Assembly: GCF_003732705.1 (NCBI RefSeq)
Contig: NZ_MOBR01000016.1
Coordinates: forward strand, 97,242-161,241
Reading direction: 5' to 3'
DNA length: 64,000 bases
Source: Pseudomonas frederiksbergensis
GTDB lineage: Bacteria > Pseudomonadota > Gammaproteobacteria > Pseudomonadales > Pseudomonadaceae
Below the pieces are notes generated by a model. That model was not told where the DNA came from and searched no databases. It was given only the letters and a program-made list of their open reading frames with translations. The position numbers and the translations under genes are program-made. Positions 52,031 to 60,222 of this stretch are shown piece by piece; positions within the stretch are counted from its first letter, which is position 1; the number at the start of each line of letters is the position of its first letter.

Positions 52031-52516
52031 ATGATTAAGCCAACCACCCGCGACGAACGCTTTATCGAGCTGGCCAAGGAGCACGGCTTCGACATCTACG
52101 ACGAGAACACCGCCGGCGGGCATTACTCCCTGCTGGTCTGGCATGGCAATGAACTGTATGTCAGCGGCCTGGTGCCACGCATGAACGGCAAAATCCAGTA
52201 TCCCGGCCGCGTGGGCCTGGAACTGAACCTGGCGGATGCCCAAGCCGCCGCGGGCATCAGCGCCATACGCGCACTGGCATTGATCATGGAGGCCGTCGGT
52301 TCGCTGGATAAGATCAAGTCACTGGTTCGCATCACGGTCCATGTCAAATCTACCTTTGATTTTGTCGATCTCAGTGAAGTGGCCAACGGCGCGTCGGATG
52401 TCTTTACCCATGTTCTGGGCGATGCCGGCAAACATACCCGAACCACCGTCGGTGTTTACCAGTTGCCAAAAAACGCCGCTGTCGAAGTGGATATGATCGT
52501 GGCTCTGGAACCCTAG
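52031..52516 (+). CDS. RidA (YjgF/YER057c/UK114) family protein, copy 1
   Basis: RidA proteins hydrolyse reactive enamine/imine intermediates released by PLP enzymes. The 161-aa product is longer than canonical RidA (about 130) and belongs to the subgroup with an N-terminal extension. ELYVSGLVPRMNGKIQYPGRVG and RTTVGVYQLPKNAAVEVDMIVAL match the family; the Arg before TTVGV aligns with the catalytic arginine. GAGAAGGTG precedes the ATG. It is divergent from the MocR-type gene, whose PLP-binding domain fits an enamine-related role. Confidence 0.88.
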   Translation: MIKPTTRDERFIELAKEHGFDIYDENTAGGHYSLLVWHGNELYVSGLVPRMNGKIQYPGRVGLELNLADAQAAAGISAIRALALIMEAVGSLDKIKSLVRITVHVKSTFDFVDLSEVANGASDVFTHVLGDAGKHTRTTVGVYQLPKNAAVEVDMIVALEP

Positions 52517-52538
52517 GCATTGTTGCAATCACGTATTT

Positions 52539-52576
52539 AAAGGCCCTGCCTTCGAAGGAAGCGCGGGGCTTTTTCA
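52539..52576 (+). terminator. Rho-independent terminator between the two RidA genes
   Basis: Imperfect GC-rich stem (AAAGGCCCTGC ... GCGCGGGGCTTT) with an inner CCTTCGAAGG palindrome and TTTTT after it. It separates the two ridA-like genes, so the second needs read-through or its own promoter. Confidence 0.7.
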
Positions 52577-52664
52577 TTCATTGCCATGGCGAAGAGCTAC
52601 CTTGGGCTAATCTGTCAAAAGTTAGGTTTGTTAATGGATAGATACAGAGGTGGGGTGGGGGGAA

Positions 52665-53159
52665 ATGACGGGCCACATGACTTGCGATGAACGTTTCATC
52701 GCCCTGGCAGCAGAACTTGGTTATGACATCTACGGTGAGAGCACCATCGGTTGGCATTTTGAGCCCCTGGTTCGGCACAACAATGAACTGTATGTCAGCG
52801 GTTTGGTGCCGCGTAAGCATAGCAAGGTCCAGTACCCGGGCAGGGTGGGCCTTGAACTGACCCTCGCCGATGCTCAAGTCGCCGCCAGCCTTTGCGCGAT
52901 GCAGGGTTTGGCATTGATTGTCGACACCATTGGGTCCCTGGACAAAATCAAGTCGTTGTTACGAATCACTGTTTATGTAAAGTCCACGGCGGACTTTGTT
53001 GACCTGAGCGAAGTGGCCAATGGTGCGTCCGATGTGTTCCGGCATGTACTGGGGGATGCCGGGAAACATACGCGAACGACGATCGGGGTTTATCAACTAC
53101 CGAACAACGCGGCAGTCGAGCTGGATATGATCGTGGCGTTACGTCCTCCAGCGCCGTGA
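52665..53159 (+). CDS. RidA (YjgF/YER057c/UK114) family protein, copy 2
   Basis: A 164-aa close paralogue of the gene at 52031. Long stretches are nearly identical, e.g. NNELYVSGLVPR, QYPGRVGLEL, VDLSEVANGASDV and HVLGDAGKHTRTT. The aligned catalytic-region Arg is retained. ATG 52665 makes the N-terminus the same length as copy 1; a purine-rich GGGGTGGGGGG stretch lies just before it. The tandem arrangement points to local duplication followed by divergence, mainly in the N-terminal 35 residues and the C-terminal tail. Confidence 0.87.
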   Translation: MTGHMTCDERFIALAAELGYDIYGESTIGWHFEPLVRHNNELYVSGLVPRKHSKVQYPGRVGLELTLADAQVAASLCAMQGLALIVDTIGSLDKIKSLLRITVYVKSTADFVDLSEVANGASDVFRHVLGDAGKHTRTTIGVYQLPNNAAVELDMIVALRPPAP

Positions 53160-53176
53160 CGTTTAATTGCAGACAA

Positions 53177-53222
53177 CAAAAAGCCCCGTGCTGAACCTCA
53201 GTACGGGGCTTTTTGTTTTGCA
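53177..53222. terminator. Strong bidirectional terminator
   Basis: 18-bp stem: CAAAAAGCCCCGTGCTGA (53177-53194) with TCAGTACGGGGCTTTTTG (53198-53215), one wobble, 3-nt loop, T-rich on the plus side and A-rich on the left. It serves the second ridA-like gene and the converging gene at 53239. Confidence 0.9.
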
Positions 53223-53238
53223 GTACGGCTAAGTCACT

Positions 53239-53943
53239 TTACTGCGCGGCGATGCTGTAACCGTCAAACGCGGTTTGCTGCTGCAACGCGGTGATGATGT
53301 TCTTGCGGTTGACCGCTTGTTCCGTCCCGGCATTGTCCAGGAAGGTTTCGCTTTCCAACTCTGCTTCTTCACCTTCGCCGACAAAGGTGAAACCGAGGAA
53401 TTCCAGGGCTTCACGGTCAACGTTCAGGCGCGAGCGCGGCGTGCGCAACGGCAGGGTGACGTTCACGCCATCCTTGCTGATGGTGAACACTTCGACTTCT
53501 TTCTTGGCGCGAGCCGTCTTGCTCTTGCCGCTGCTCGGATTGCTGATGGCTTGATGCGTCTGGTTCAGCACCTTCAGCGCCAGGCCGTAGACGATTTCCT
53601 GAAACGCCGGATCGTCCTTGAAGCTGGACAGGATGCGGCTGATCGGGAATTTGCTGCTCAGGTCTTCCAGAGCGGCAATGTCGGAGGCTTCGGCATCCTT
53701 GAGTTGCTTGAGTTCGCCCATCAGTTCGTAGGCTTTATCGTCGTCGAAGCGGTCATGAGCCTGGCGAATCGCGGTGCGCAGCTCGCGGATCTGGTCGCTT
53801 TCCCGGGTAGATTGAAAAGCGTCCAGGACCATCTCGCTGATGGTCTTGGCTTGGGGGACGTGCTGTGAAAGATTGATGGAGTTTTCGTATTCCGCTTTGG
53901 ACGACAAGGTGACTACGGATTCAGCGGTGTTGGAATCGGACAT
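53239..53943 (-). CDS. Conserved-looking hypothetical protein with coiled coil and basic linker
   Basis: A 234-aa soluble protein I cannot assign. Residues about 35-100 are helical and heptad-like (SDQIRELRTAIRQAHDRFDD, YELMGELKQLKDAEASD); a basic linker (SGKSKTARAKK) near 140-150 leads into a beta-rich C-terminal part (VEVFTISKDGVNVTLPLRTPRSR). The layout of oligomerisation helix, basic linker and small C-terminal domain recalls nucleoid-associated proteins, but I see no MvaT/H-NS DNA-binding motif, so this is only an analogy. No signal peptide or membrane helix. It is monocistronic with a terminator. Confidence 0.75.
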   Translation of the reverse strand: MSDSNTAESVVTLSSKAEYENSINLSQHVPQAKTISEMVLDAFQSTRESDQIRELRTAIRQAHDRFDDDKAYELMGELKQLKDAEASDIAALEDLSSKFPISRILSSFKDDPAFQEIVYGLALKVLNQTHQAISNPSSGKSKTARAKKEVEVFTISKDGVNVTLPLRTPRSRLNVDREALEFLGFTFVGEGEEAELESETFLDNAGTEQAVNRKNIITALQQQTAFDGYSIAAQ

Positions 53944-54080
53944 TGAAATTTCACTACTTCTTTTAACTTGAGTTGAGGCGAGAAAGCGCTAGGCCTTTTC
54001 AGGCCGCCTAATCTATTGGACCGAGGCGCAGTTGTCACGACCCAACAGGCGAGCGGGCCTATTTGGATGCCTGCCAGCTC

Positions 54081-54584
54081 CTATGCGGCGGTCATTGGCT
54101 TCAGAGTTTGGAAAATTCGATACAGCTTGAGCGTACGACCACAGAACAACCCGCTGGCGAAGCCTGACGCACACGCCTTGAACAACACCATCTGCAGCGT
54201 TGCCGACAGTTCCGGCTGCACGGCTGTCTGATAACCGAAGTAATAGTTCACCGCAAAAAACACCAGATAAAGCACCAGTGTCTTGAGTGATCCCGGCAGG
54301 ATCAGTCCGGTTTGCGAATCATCCAGTTCGATTCCCTTGCGCGAAAAAATCAACAGCGCGGCCAAGCTACCAATCAGGACGGCGGTTAACCAGCAGGTCA
54401 ACGACAACGGCGGGTTGAGCGTCAGGTTCAGCGAATACAGAGACCACGCCAGCAAAATCGGTGGCGTGACCAGTAACGAGGTTTTGCTTTCCCGAGTCGG
54501 GGACAGTGCTTTGAACCCGTAGTAGCACAGCAGCAGAAGTATTGAGTAAACCCACCATGGGGTGTTTTGCAGGGTGTTCAACAT
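54081..54584 (-). CDS. Small integral membrane protein of unknown function
   Basis: A 167-aa protein with about five membrane helices (for example VYSILLLLCYYGF, LLVTPPILLAWSLYSL, CWLTAVLIGSLAALLIF, TLVLYLVFFAVNYYFG). A short polar loop FSRKGIELDDSQTGLILPGS lies in the middle. No catalytic motif or known transporter signature was recognised. It stands alone between two minus-strand genes. Confidence 0.8.
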   Translation of the reverse strand: MLNTLQNTPWWVYSILLLLCYYGFKALSPTRESKTSLLVTPPILLAWSLYSLNLTLNPPLSLTCWLTAVLIGSLAALLIFSRKGIELDDSQTGLILPGSLKTLVLYLVFFAVNYYFGYQTAVQPELSATLQMVLFKACASGFASGLFCGRTLKLYRIFQTLKPMTAA

Positions 54585-54636
54585 TGCGCAGCGTCCTTGC
54601 CGAAATGGGTGCCGGAATCATAGCGGTAGCGCCCGG

Positions 54637-56154
54637 TTATTTCCCCGGTGAATTCAGGTTCATCGAACGAACCACCCCTTGTTCGGCCGTTTGCTCGTCC
54701 ACGGGCAACGTGAAGCGAAAGGTCGCACCGCGTCCCGGCACATCAATCAGCTGGATGTCACGGCCATGCAATTGCAGGATTCGATGGACGATCCGCAGGC
54801 CTAACCCACCATCGCGCCGTGCGCCGCCAATGTTGAACGGGCGCAGGAACAAGCCTTCGCGCAGTTCGGCGGCGATGCCGGGGCCGGTGTCGCTGATGGT
54901 CACTTCGACAAACGAGCCTTGAGGTCGCAGGCCCAGTTCGATTTCACCGCCCTGGGGCGTATGGCGCAGGGCATTGTCGAACAGGTTGGTCAGCACCCGT
55001 TCGATCAGCCCCAGGTCGGCGCAGGCGGCGGAAACGTTGGGGGCGAAGGTTGCCTTGAGTTCCACCTGACGCGCTTCGGCCGTGAGTTCGAACTTCTGGA
55101 AGATGTCCTGCACCAGATCGGTCATGGAGAAGCGTTCCAGCACCGGTTGCACAAAACCGTGTTCCAGGCGCACCAGTTCCAGCAGCGATTGCGCCAGGCC
55201 ACCGACCTTGCGGCTTTGGTCCAGGGCGATGCCCAGGTAGCGGCGGCGGTCGGCGGGGGAGAGCGTGGCGTCCTTGAGCGACAGGGTTTCCAGGTAACCG
55301 TGCAGCGAGGCCAGGGGCGTGCGCAAGTCGTGGGAGATATTCGCCACCAGTTCCCGGCGTTCCTGATCCTGGCGCGTCAACGAGCGCCATTGTTCACTGA
55401 GGCGGGTTTGCATCTGCCGGAACGCGGCGTCGAGGACCGCAATTTCATCGTGGCTGGCGGCTTTTTCGACCGGGGCCGATCTCGGTGGCGTGATCGGCAC
55501 ACCGTCGATGTCGAACTGGCTGACGGTTTCGGTCAGGCGCCGCAGCGGCCGGGTAATCAAGGCGAAGGCTGCGAGGCCGGCAATCAGGCACAACAGCGCC
55601 ACCAATCCGATGGACAGCAGCGCCGTATTCAGCGCAGCGCTGGTGGCGCCGCGTTCGGCGTAGCGGTCATGTTCTTCGCTGAGCAGCACGACATACAGAT
55701 AGCCGGCGGGTTTGCCGTCGACCTGCAACGGCGCGGCGCTGAACACCTTGCGGCCATCGACGCTGCGCGGGTCGTCTCCCAGAATCGGCAAGGCGTCGCC
55801 CTTGAGCAGACGCTGGATCGGCTGCAGATCGACGTGCTCCCGGCGTATCCGCCCCTCAGGGGCGGCGCTGCCGACAATGCGGCCCTGGCTGTCGAGCAGA
55901 TAGACCTCGACACTCGGGTTGACCAGCATCAGTTGGTTGAACAGATCGCGAACGGCATTCGGCATCAGGCCCTTGGCGTCCATCAGCACGGTGTCGTGGG
56001 CGATGTGCTGGGCCAGGTCCCGGGACAACCCTTGCACCACTTCCAACTCATGCATCTGGTTGGAGCGCACCTGCATCCATGCCGAAGTGCCGCAGCACAC
56101 CAGCAACAACACGGCGAACACCAGGGACAGGCGCTGAGTCAGGGTCATTCTCAT
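54637..56154 (-). CDS. Sensor histidine kinase of the msr-linked two-component system
   Basis: A 505-aa inner-membrane kinase. Two membrane helices (about residues 8-28 and 175-197) enclose a periplasmic sensor of about 145 residues (VEVYLLDSQGRIVGSAAPEGRIRREH), which has a PDC/CACHE-like look. A HAMP linker, the H-box NISHDLRTPLASLHGY and the ATPase domain with NLFDNALRHTPQGG and GLGLRIVHRI follow. Its ATG overlaps the response-regulator stop by 4 nt. Divergent position from msrB-dipZ-msrA suggests it senses periplasmic oxidative damage or a related signal. Confidence 0.92.
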   Translation of the reverse strand: MRMTLTQRLSLVFAVLLLVCCGTSAWMQVRSNQMHELEVVQGLSRDLAQHIAHDTVLMDAKGLMPNAVRDLFNQLMLVNPSVEVYLLDSQGRIVGSAAPEGRIRREHVDLQPIQRLLKGDALPILGDDPRSVDGRKVFSAAPLQVDGKPAGYLYVVLLSEEHDRYAERGATSAALNTALLSIGLVALLCLIAGLAAFALITRPLRRLTETVSQFDIDGVPITPPRSAPVEKAASHDEIAVLDAAFRQMQTRLSEQWRSLTRQDQERRELVANISHDLRTPLASLHGYLETLSLKDATLSPADRRRYLGIALDQSRKVGGLAQSLLELVRLEHGFVQPVLERFSMTDLVQDIFQKFELTAEARQVELKATFAPNVSAACADLGLIERVLTNLFDNALRHTPQGGEIELGLRPQGSFVEVTISDTGPGIAAELREGLFLRPFNIGGARRDGGLGLRIVHRILQLHGRDIQLIDVPGRGATFRFTLPVDEQTAEQGVVRSMNLNSPGK

Positions 56155-56867
56155 GGCTGGTCCTCGAGTGCCGCGAATTTATAACCACGTCCCCACACCG
56201 TGAGGATGCGTACCGGTTGGGCCGGATCGGTTTCGATCTTGGCCCGCAGGCGATTGATGTGGGTGTTGACCGTGTGTTCGTAGCCTTCGTGGCTGTAGCC
56301 CCACACAGCGTTGAGCAGGTCCATGCGCGAAAACACCTTGCCCGGTTGGCGGGCGAAGAAATACAGCAAGTCGAATTCCCGCGGCGTGAGGTCCAGGCGT
56401 CGCCCGTCGAGGGAGACTTCGCGGGTGATCGGGTCAATGGACAGGCCGTCGAGGATCAGGCTGCCCGCGTCCATTTTCAGATTGCGGGCCATGGCATCGA
56501 CCCGCCGCAGCAGTGCCTTGACCCGCGCCACCAGCTCCAGCATGGAAAACGGCTTGGCCAGGTAATCGTCGGCCCCCAGCTCCAGGCCAAGGATGCGGTG
56601 CAATTCGCTGGAGCGGGCACTGGTGATGATGATCGGGGTGTAGCGGGCCATGGCCCGGGCGCGTTTGCAGATTTCCAGGCCATCGACGCCGGGCAACATC
56701 AGGTCGAGGATCAGCGCGTCCCAGCTTCCTTGCTGCAACAGGCGCATGCCTTCGTCCCCATCGGCGCAATGCACCACCTCGAACTGCTCATCGCGAAGAT
56801 GCAGGCAGATAAGGTCGGCGATATGCAGGTCGTCCTCGACCACCAGGACGCGTTTAGTCTGTTCCAT
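56151..56867 (-). CDS. Response regulator, OmpR/PhoB family, of the msr-linked system
   Basis: A 238-aa regulator with a receiver domain (VVEDDLHIADLICLHL, phospho-acceptor Asp in ILDLMLPGVDG near residue 54, Lys in AKPFSMLELVAR) and a winged-helix domain (LDLTPREFDLLYFFARQPGKVFS, YEHTVNTHINRLRAKIE, WGRGYKF). ATG 56867 gives the usual N-terminus MEQTKRVLVV; the longer frame upstream runs through the intergenic operator. It should bind the palindrome at 56.92 kb and control both its own operon and msrB. Confidence 0.93.
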   Translation of the reverse strand: MEQTKRVLVVEDDLHIADLICLHLRDEQFEVVHCADGDEGMRLLQQGSWDALILDLMLPGVDGLEICKRARAMARYTPIIITSARSSELHRILGLELGADDYLAKPFSMLELVARVKALLRRVDAMARNLKMDAGSLILDGLSIDPITREVSLDGRRLDLTPREFDLLYFFARQPGKVFSRMDLLNAVWGYSHEGYEHTVNTHINRLRAKIETDPAQPVRILTVWGRGYKFAALEDQP

Positions 56868-56911
56868 CAAGCTCAATCCTTTGTTGCGAATGGGCACATT
56901 GTGCGGGTTTT

Positions 56912-56953
56912 CCTCGGGGGGAGTTATCACGAATTGTTTAACTCCCCGTGAGG
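56912..56953. promoter_or_regulatory. Palindromic operator candidate between the two-component and msr operons
   Basis: GGGGAGTTA (56918-56926) and TAACTCCCC (56939-56947) are perfect complements 12 nt apart; flanking CCTC (56912-56915) and GAGG (56950-56953) extend the symmetry. It lies 45 nt from the regulator start and about 70 nt from msrB. Confidence 0.6.
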
Positions 56954-57019
56954 ATTTGGCGATCAACCCAAGCCTAGGCTGTGTTCCATGACAGGTACCT
57001 GGGATTTTTGGAGACGGCC

Positions 57020-57538
57020 ATGTTTTCACGCAGACAATTTCTTTTAACGAGCGGCGGGCTGGGGGCTGCAGCCCTGGTGATCGGTGTATTGCCAAAATTT
57101 GCGGCGAGTTCGGCACTGGTCAGCGAAGCCAGTGCGGCGGAGGTTTTCGAAGTGACACACACTGACAGCGAATGGCACACCCTTCTCAGTGCCGAACAGT
57201 ACGAGATCCTGCGTGAAGAAGGCACCGAGCGGGCCTACAGCAGCCCGTTGAACAACGAGCATCGGGCGGGCACGTTTGCCTGCGCCGGGTGCGATCTGCC
57301 GTTGTTTTCATCCGATACCAAGTTCGACAGCCGCACCGGTTGGCCGAGTTTCTGGACGCCGCTGGACAAGGCCGTGGCCACGCGTCAGGACCGCTCATTT
57401 GGCGTGTTGCGCGAAGAGGTTCACTGTCGGCGTTGTGGCGGGCACCTGGGCCATGTCTTCGACGATGGGCCCAAACCGACTGGCCTGCGCTACTGCATGA
57501 ATGGCCTGGCGATGACGTTCAAACCACTGACGGCCTGA
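57020..57538 (+). CDS. msrB: Exported peptide-methionine (R)-S-oxide reductase MsrB
   Basis: MsrB reduces the R epimer of methionine sulfoxide. The 172-aa protein begins with a twin-arginine signal (SRRQFLLTSGG) and hydrophobic core, so it should act in the periplasm. The zinc ligands CAGCD (near residue 93) and CRRCG (near 140) and the catalytic Cys in LRYCMN (near 161) are present. In the usual resolving-Cys segment it reads DSRTGWPSF, without a cysteine, so it is a 1-Cys type. GGAG precedes the ATG. First gene of msrB-dipZ-msrA. Confidence 0.93.
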   Translation: MFSRRQFLLTSGGLGAAALVIGVLPKFAASSALVSEASAAEVFEVTHTDSEWHTLLSAEQYEILREEGTERAYSSPLNNEHRAGTFACAGCDLPLFSSDTKFDSRTGWPSFWTPLDKAVATRQDRSFGVLREEVHCRRCGGHLGHVFDDGPKPTGLRYCMNGLAMTFKPLTA

Positions 57539-57580
57539 TTCCCGGGTCACCCTTTTAATTTCTTGTTACAGGTCGACGCT

Positions 57581-59344
57581 ATGTGGCTTCTGGTTCTCTC
57601 TTATCTCGGTGGTGTGCTGACCATTGTCAGCCCGTGCATCCTGCCGGTATTGCCCTTCGTCTTCGCGCGCACCGGGCAGCCGTTTGTGAAAAGTGGCTTG
57701 CCGCTGCTGGTGGGGATGGCCATGACCTTCGCGCTCGTCGCCACATTAGCGGCAGTGGGCGGCGGTTGGGTGGTGCAGCTCAATCAGTACGGTCGCTGGC
57801 TCGCATTGGTGTTCGTGGCGTTGTTCGGCTTGACGTTGTTGCTGCCAAAACTGGCCGACCGTCTGACGCGTCCATTGGTGGCGGCGGGCAGTCGATTGTC
57901 AGAAGTGGCGGGCGCCGATGCCCGGCCGCGTCCCGGTGCTTCGTTCCTGATTGGCGTCGCCACGGGCCTGCTGTGGGCGCCTTGCGCCGGGCCGATTCTC
58001 GGATTGGTGCTGACCGGTGCGGCGCTGCAAGGGGCGAGTATCGGGACCACGTTGTTGCTGCTGGCATACGCCGCAGGTGCCGCTACGTCCCTGGCCGTGG
58101 CGCTGTTGCTGGGCGGCAAGGTGTTCGCAGCGATGAAGCGTTCGATCGGCGCTGGCGAGTGGGTACGTCGCGGGCTCGGCGCGATGATGCTGGCAGGTGT
58201 GGCAGCGATTGCGCTGGGGCTGGACACCGGGATTCTGGCACGGGTTTCGACGGCTTCCACCGGCGGCATCGAACAAGCTCTGGTTGGACGACTGGCCGGT
58301 AAGTCACCGAACAACAGCGAGGCGCTTCCGGCCTCGGGCGGTGCAATGCAAGTCGCTGACAAAACCCCAGGCACATTGCCCGTTGAAGGCAACCTCCCGG
58401 CGCTGGACGGCGCCGTGCAATGGCTCAACTCGCCACCGCTCACCGCCGAGGCGCTGAAGGGCAAAGTCGTGCTGGTGGATTTCTGGACCTACTCCTGCAT
58501 CAACTGCCTGCGCACCTTGCCGTATGTAAAAGCCTGGGCCGAGAAGTACCGCGATCAGGGGTTGGTGGTGATCGGCGTTCACGCGCCGGAGTTTGCCTTC
58601 GAACGCAATGTCGGCAACGTCACCAAAGCCATGAAAGACCTGGGCATCAACTACCCGGTGGCCATCGATAACGATTACAAGATCTGGCGCGCGTTCAACA
58701 ACGAGTACTGGCCGGCGCACTATTTTGCCGACGCCCAGGGGCGCATTCGTTATCACCACTTTGGCGAAGGCGAGTACGCCGAGTCGGAGCGGGTGATCCA
58801 GCAACTGCTGAAGGAAGCAGGGGCGACAAAGGTTGCGGACGGTCTGATCAATGTCAGCGCCGAGGGTGTTCAGCTCGCCCCGGACATGAAGGAAGCCCTG
58901 TCACCGGAAACCTACGTCGGCTACCAGCGTGCAGAGAATTTCGTCCCTGAAAAAGGCTTCACGGCCGACAAGGTGGCGACGTATAGCCCACCGGCACAAC
59001 TGGCCCTCAACGACTGGAGCCTGGGCGGTCAATGGAATGTCGGGGCGGAACGAGCAACGGCAAACGCATCCGCCAGCCGCATCGTCTACCGCTTCCATGC
59101 GCGTGACCTGCATCTGGTGCTGGGTCCGGGCGCTGACGGCAAACCGGTGCGTTTCAAAGTCCTGATCGACGGCAAGGTTCCGGGTGAGGCGCACGGCACC
59201 GATGTGGCGCCCGACGGCAGCGGCCGCGTGACTGAACAACGCTTGTACCAATTGGTGCGCCAGTCTGGCGATGTCACGGATCGCACCTTCAGCATCGAGT
59301 TTCTCGACCCGGGCGTCTCGGCGTATGCCTTTACGTTTGGTTGA
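57581..59344 (+). CDS. dipZ: DipZ-like CcdA-thioredoxin fusion, periplasmic thiol reductant
   Basis: A 587-aa protein that should carry reducing power across the inner membrane. The N-terminal CcdA/DsbD-like domain (about residues 1-230, six to eight helices) has the cysteines in SPCILPVLP (C19) and WAPCAGP (near 134). A thioredoxin-like domain follows, with FWTYSCINCLRTLP (C306-x-x-C309), and a C-terminal beta-sandwich typical of DipZ proteins (DWSLGGQWNVG onward). It starts 42 nt after msrB and is flanked by msrA, so its likely clients are the two exported reductases. Confidence 0.93.
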   Translation: MWLLVLSYLGGVLTIVSPCILPVLPFVFARTGQPFVKSGLPLLVGMAMTFALVATLAAVGGGWVVQLNQYGRWLALVFVALFGLTLLLPKLADRLTRPLVAAGSRLSEVAGADARPRPGASFLIGVATGLLWAPCAGPILGLVLTGAALQGASIGTTLLLLAYAAGAATSLAVALLLGGKVFAAMKRSIGAGEWVRRGLGAMMLAGVAAIALGLDTGILARVSTASTGGIEQALVGRLAGKSPNNSEALPASGGAMQVADKTPGTLPVEGNLPALDGAVQWLNSPPLTAEALKGKVVLVDFWTYSCINCLRTLPYVKAWAEKYRDQGLVVIGVHAPEFAFERNVGNVTKAMKDLGINYPVAIDNDYKIWRAFNNEYWPAHYFADAQGRIRYHHFGEGEYAESERVIQQLLKEAGATKVADGLINVSAEGVQLAPDMKEALSPETYVGYQRAENFVPEKGFTADKVATYSPPAQLALNDWSLGGQWNVGAERATANASASRIVYRFHARDLHLVLGPGADGKPVRFKVLIDGKVPGEAHGTDVAPDGSGRVTEQRLYQLVRQSGDVTDRTFSIEFLDPGVSAYAFTFG

Positions 59345-59375
59345 TAGCGATCTCATTTTCCAAGGAGTCAGCCCC

Positions 59376-60083
59376 ATGAAAACTCTATTCACCTGGCGCC
59401 GTACGTTGTTGGGCCTGGCGGCGGCCAGCGTCATCGGCCAATGCTCGGCGTTCTCTTTCGGCGCTTCTGAAGACGCCGTGGTCATCCCGCCACCCACCAT
59501 TGATGAAACCACCCAGGCCCACAGTGAAACCGCGGTCTTCGCGGGCGGTTGCTTCTGGGGTGTCCAGGGTGTGTTCCAGCATGTCAAAGGCGTGAAGAAA
59601 GCCGTGTCCGGTTATGCCGGGGGCGCGGCCAATACGGCTGAATACGAGAAGGTCAGCGAGGGCGATACCGGGCATGCCGAGTCCGTTGAGGTCACCTTCG
59701 ATCCGACCCAAGTCAGCTACGGCACCCTGCTGCAAATCTACTTCTCGGTGGCCCACAACCCCACGGAACTCAACCGCCAGGGCCCGGACAGCGGCACCCA
59801 GTATCGCTCGGCGATTTTCCCGGAGAACACTGAGCAACAACGCGTCGCCCAGGCCTACATCGCCCAGCTCGACGCCGCGCATTCATTCAACAAACCCATC
59901 GTCACCAAACTGGAAACCTACAACGGCTTCTACCCGGCCGAGGACTACCACCAGGACTTCCTGACCGAGCACCCAACGTATCCGTACATCGTGATCAACG
60001 ACATGCCGAAGGTGTCGCAGTTGAAGCAGCTGTATCCGGATCGGTATCAGGAGAAAGCGGTGTTGGTGAAGACCGGGTCATAA
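59376..60083 (+). CDS. msrA: Exported peptide-methionine (S)-S-oxide reductase MsrA
   Basis: MsrA reduces the S epimer of methionine sulfoxide. The 235-aa protein has a cleavable signal region with WRRTLLGLAAAS (possibly Tat) and the catalytic motif AGGCFWGVQG near residue 60, then YAGGAANTAEYEKVSEGDTGHAE and GTQYRSAIF, all typical. The mature protein contains no other cysteine, so it lacks the usual C-terminal resolving cysteines. CAAGGAG precedes the ATG 9 nt away. It closes the msrB-dipZ-msrA operon, 31 nt after dipZ. Confidence 0.94.
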   Translation: MKTLFTWRRTLLGLAAASVIGQCSAFSFGASEDAVVIPPPTIDETTQAHSETAVFAGGCFWGVQGVFQHVKGVKKAVSGYAGGAANTAEYEKVSEGDTGHAESVEVTFDPTQVSYGTLLQIYFSVAHNPTELNRQGPDSGTQYRSAIFPENTEQQRVAQAYIAQLDAAHSFNKPIVTKLETYNGFYPAEDYHQDFLTEHPTYPYIVINDMPKVSQLKQLYPDRYQEKAVLVKTGS

Positions 60084-60106
60084 GCCTCGGGCCAGTCACA
60101 AAACAA

Positions 60107-60196
60107 TGTGGGAGCGGGCTTGCTCGCGAAGAGGCCGTGTCAGTCAACATCTACATCGTCTGACACGCCGCCTTCGCGAGCAAGCCCGCTCCCACA
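60107..60196. repeat. REPIN, TGTGGGAGC class
   Basis: Perfect 25-nt arms: TGTGGGAGCGGGCTTGCTCG(CGAAG) and its complement, separated by GAGGCCGTGTCAGTCAACATC-type spacer that also contains a TGTCAG/CTGACA dyad. It lies between the convergent msrA and GNAT genes. Confidence 0.92.
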
Positions 60197-60222
60197 TTTG
60201 ATCGGCGTTGCCTCGGTTTTGG

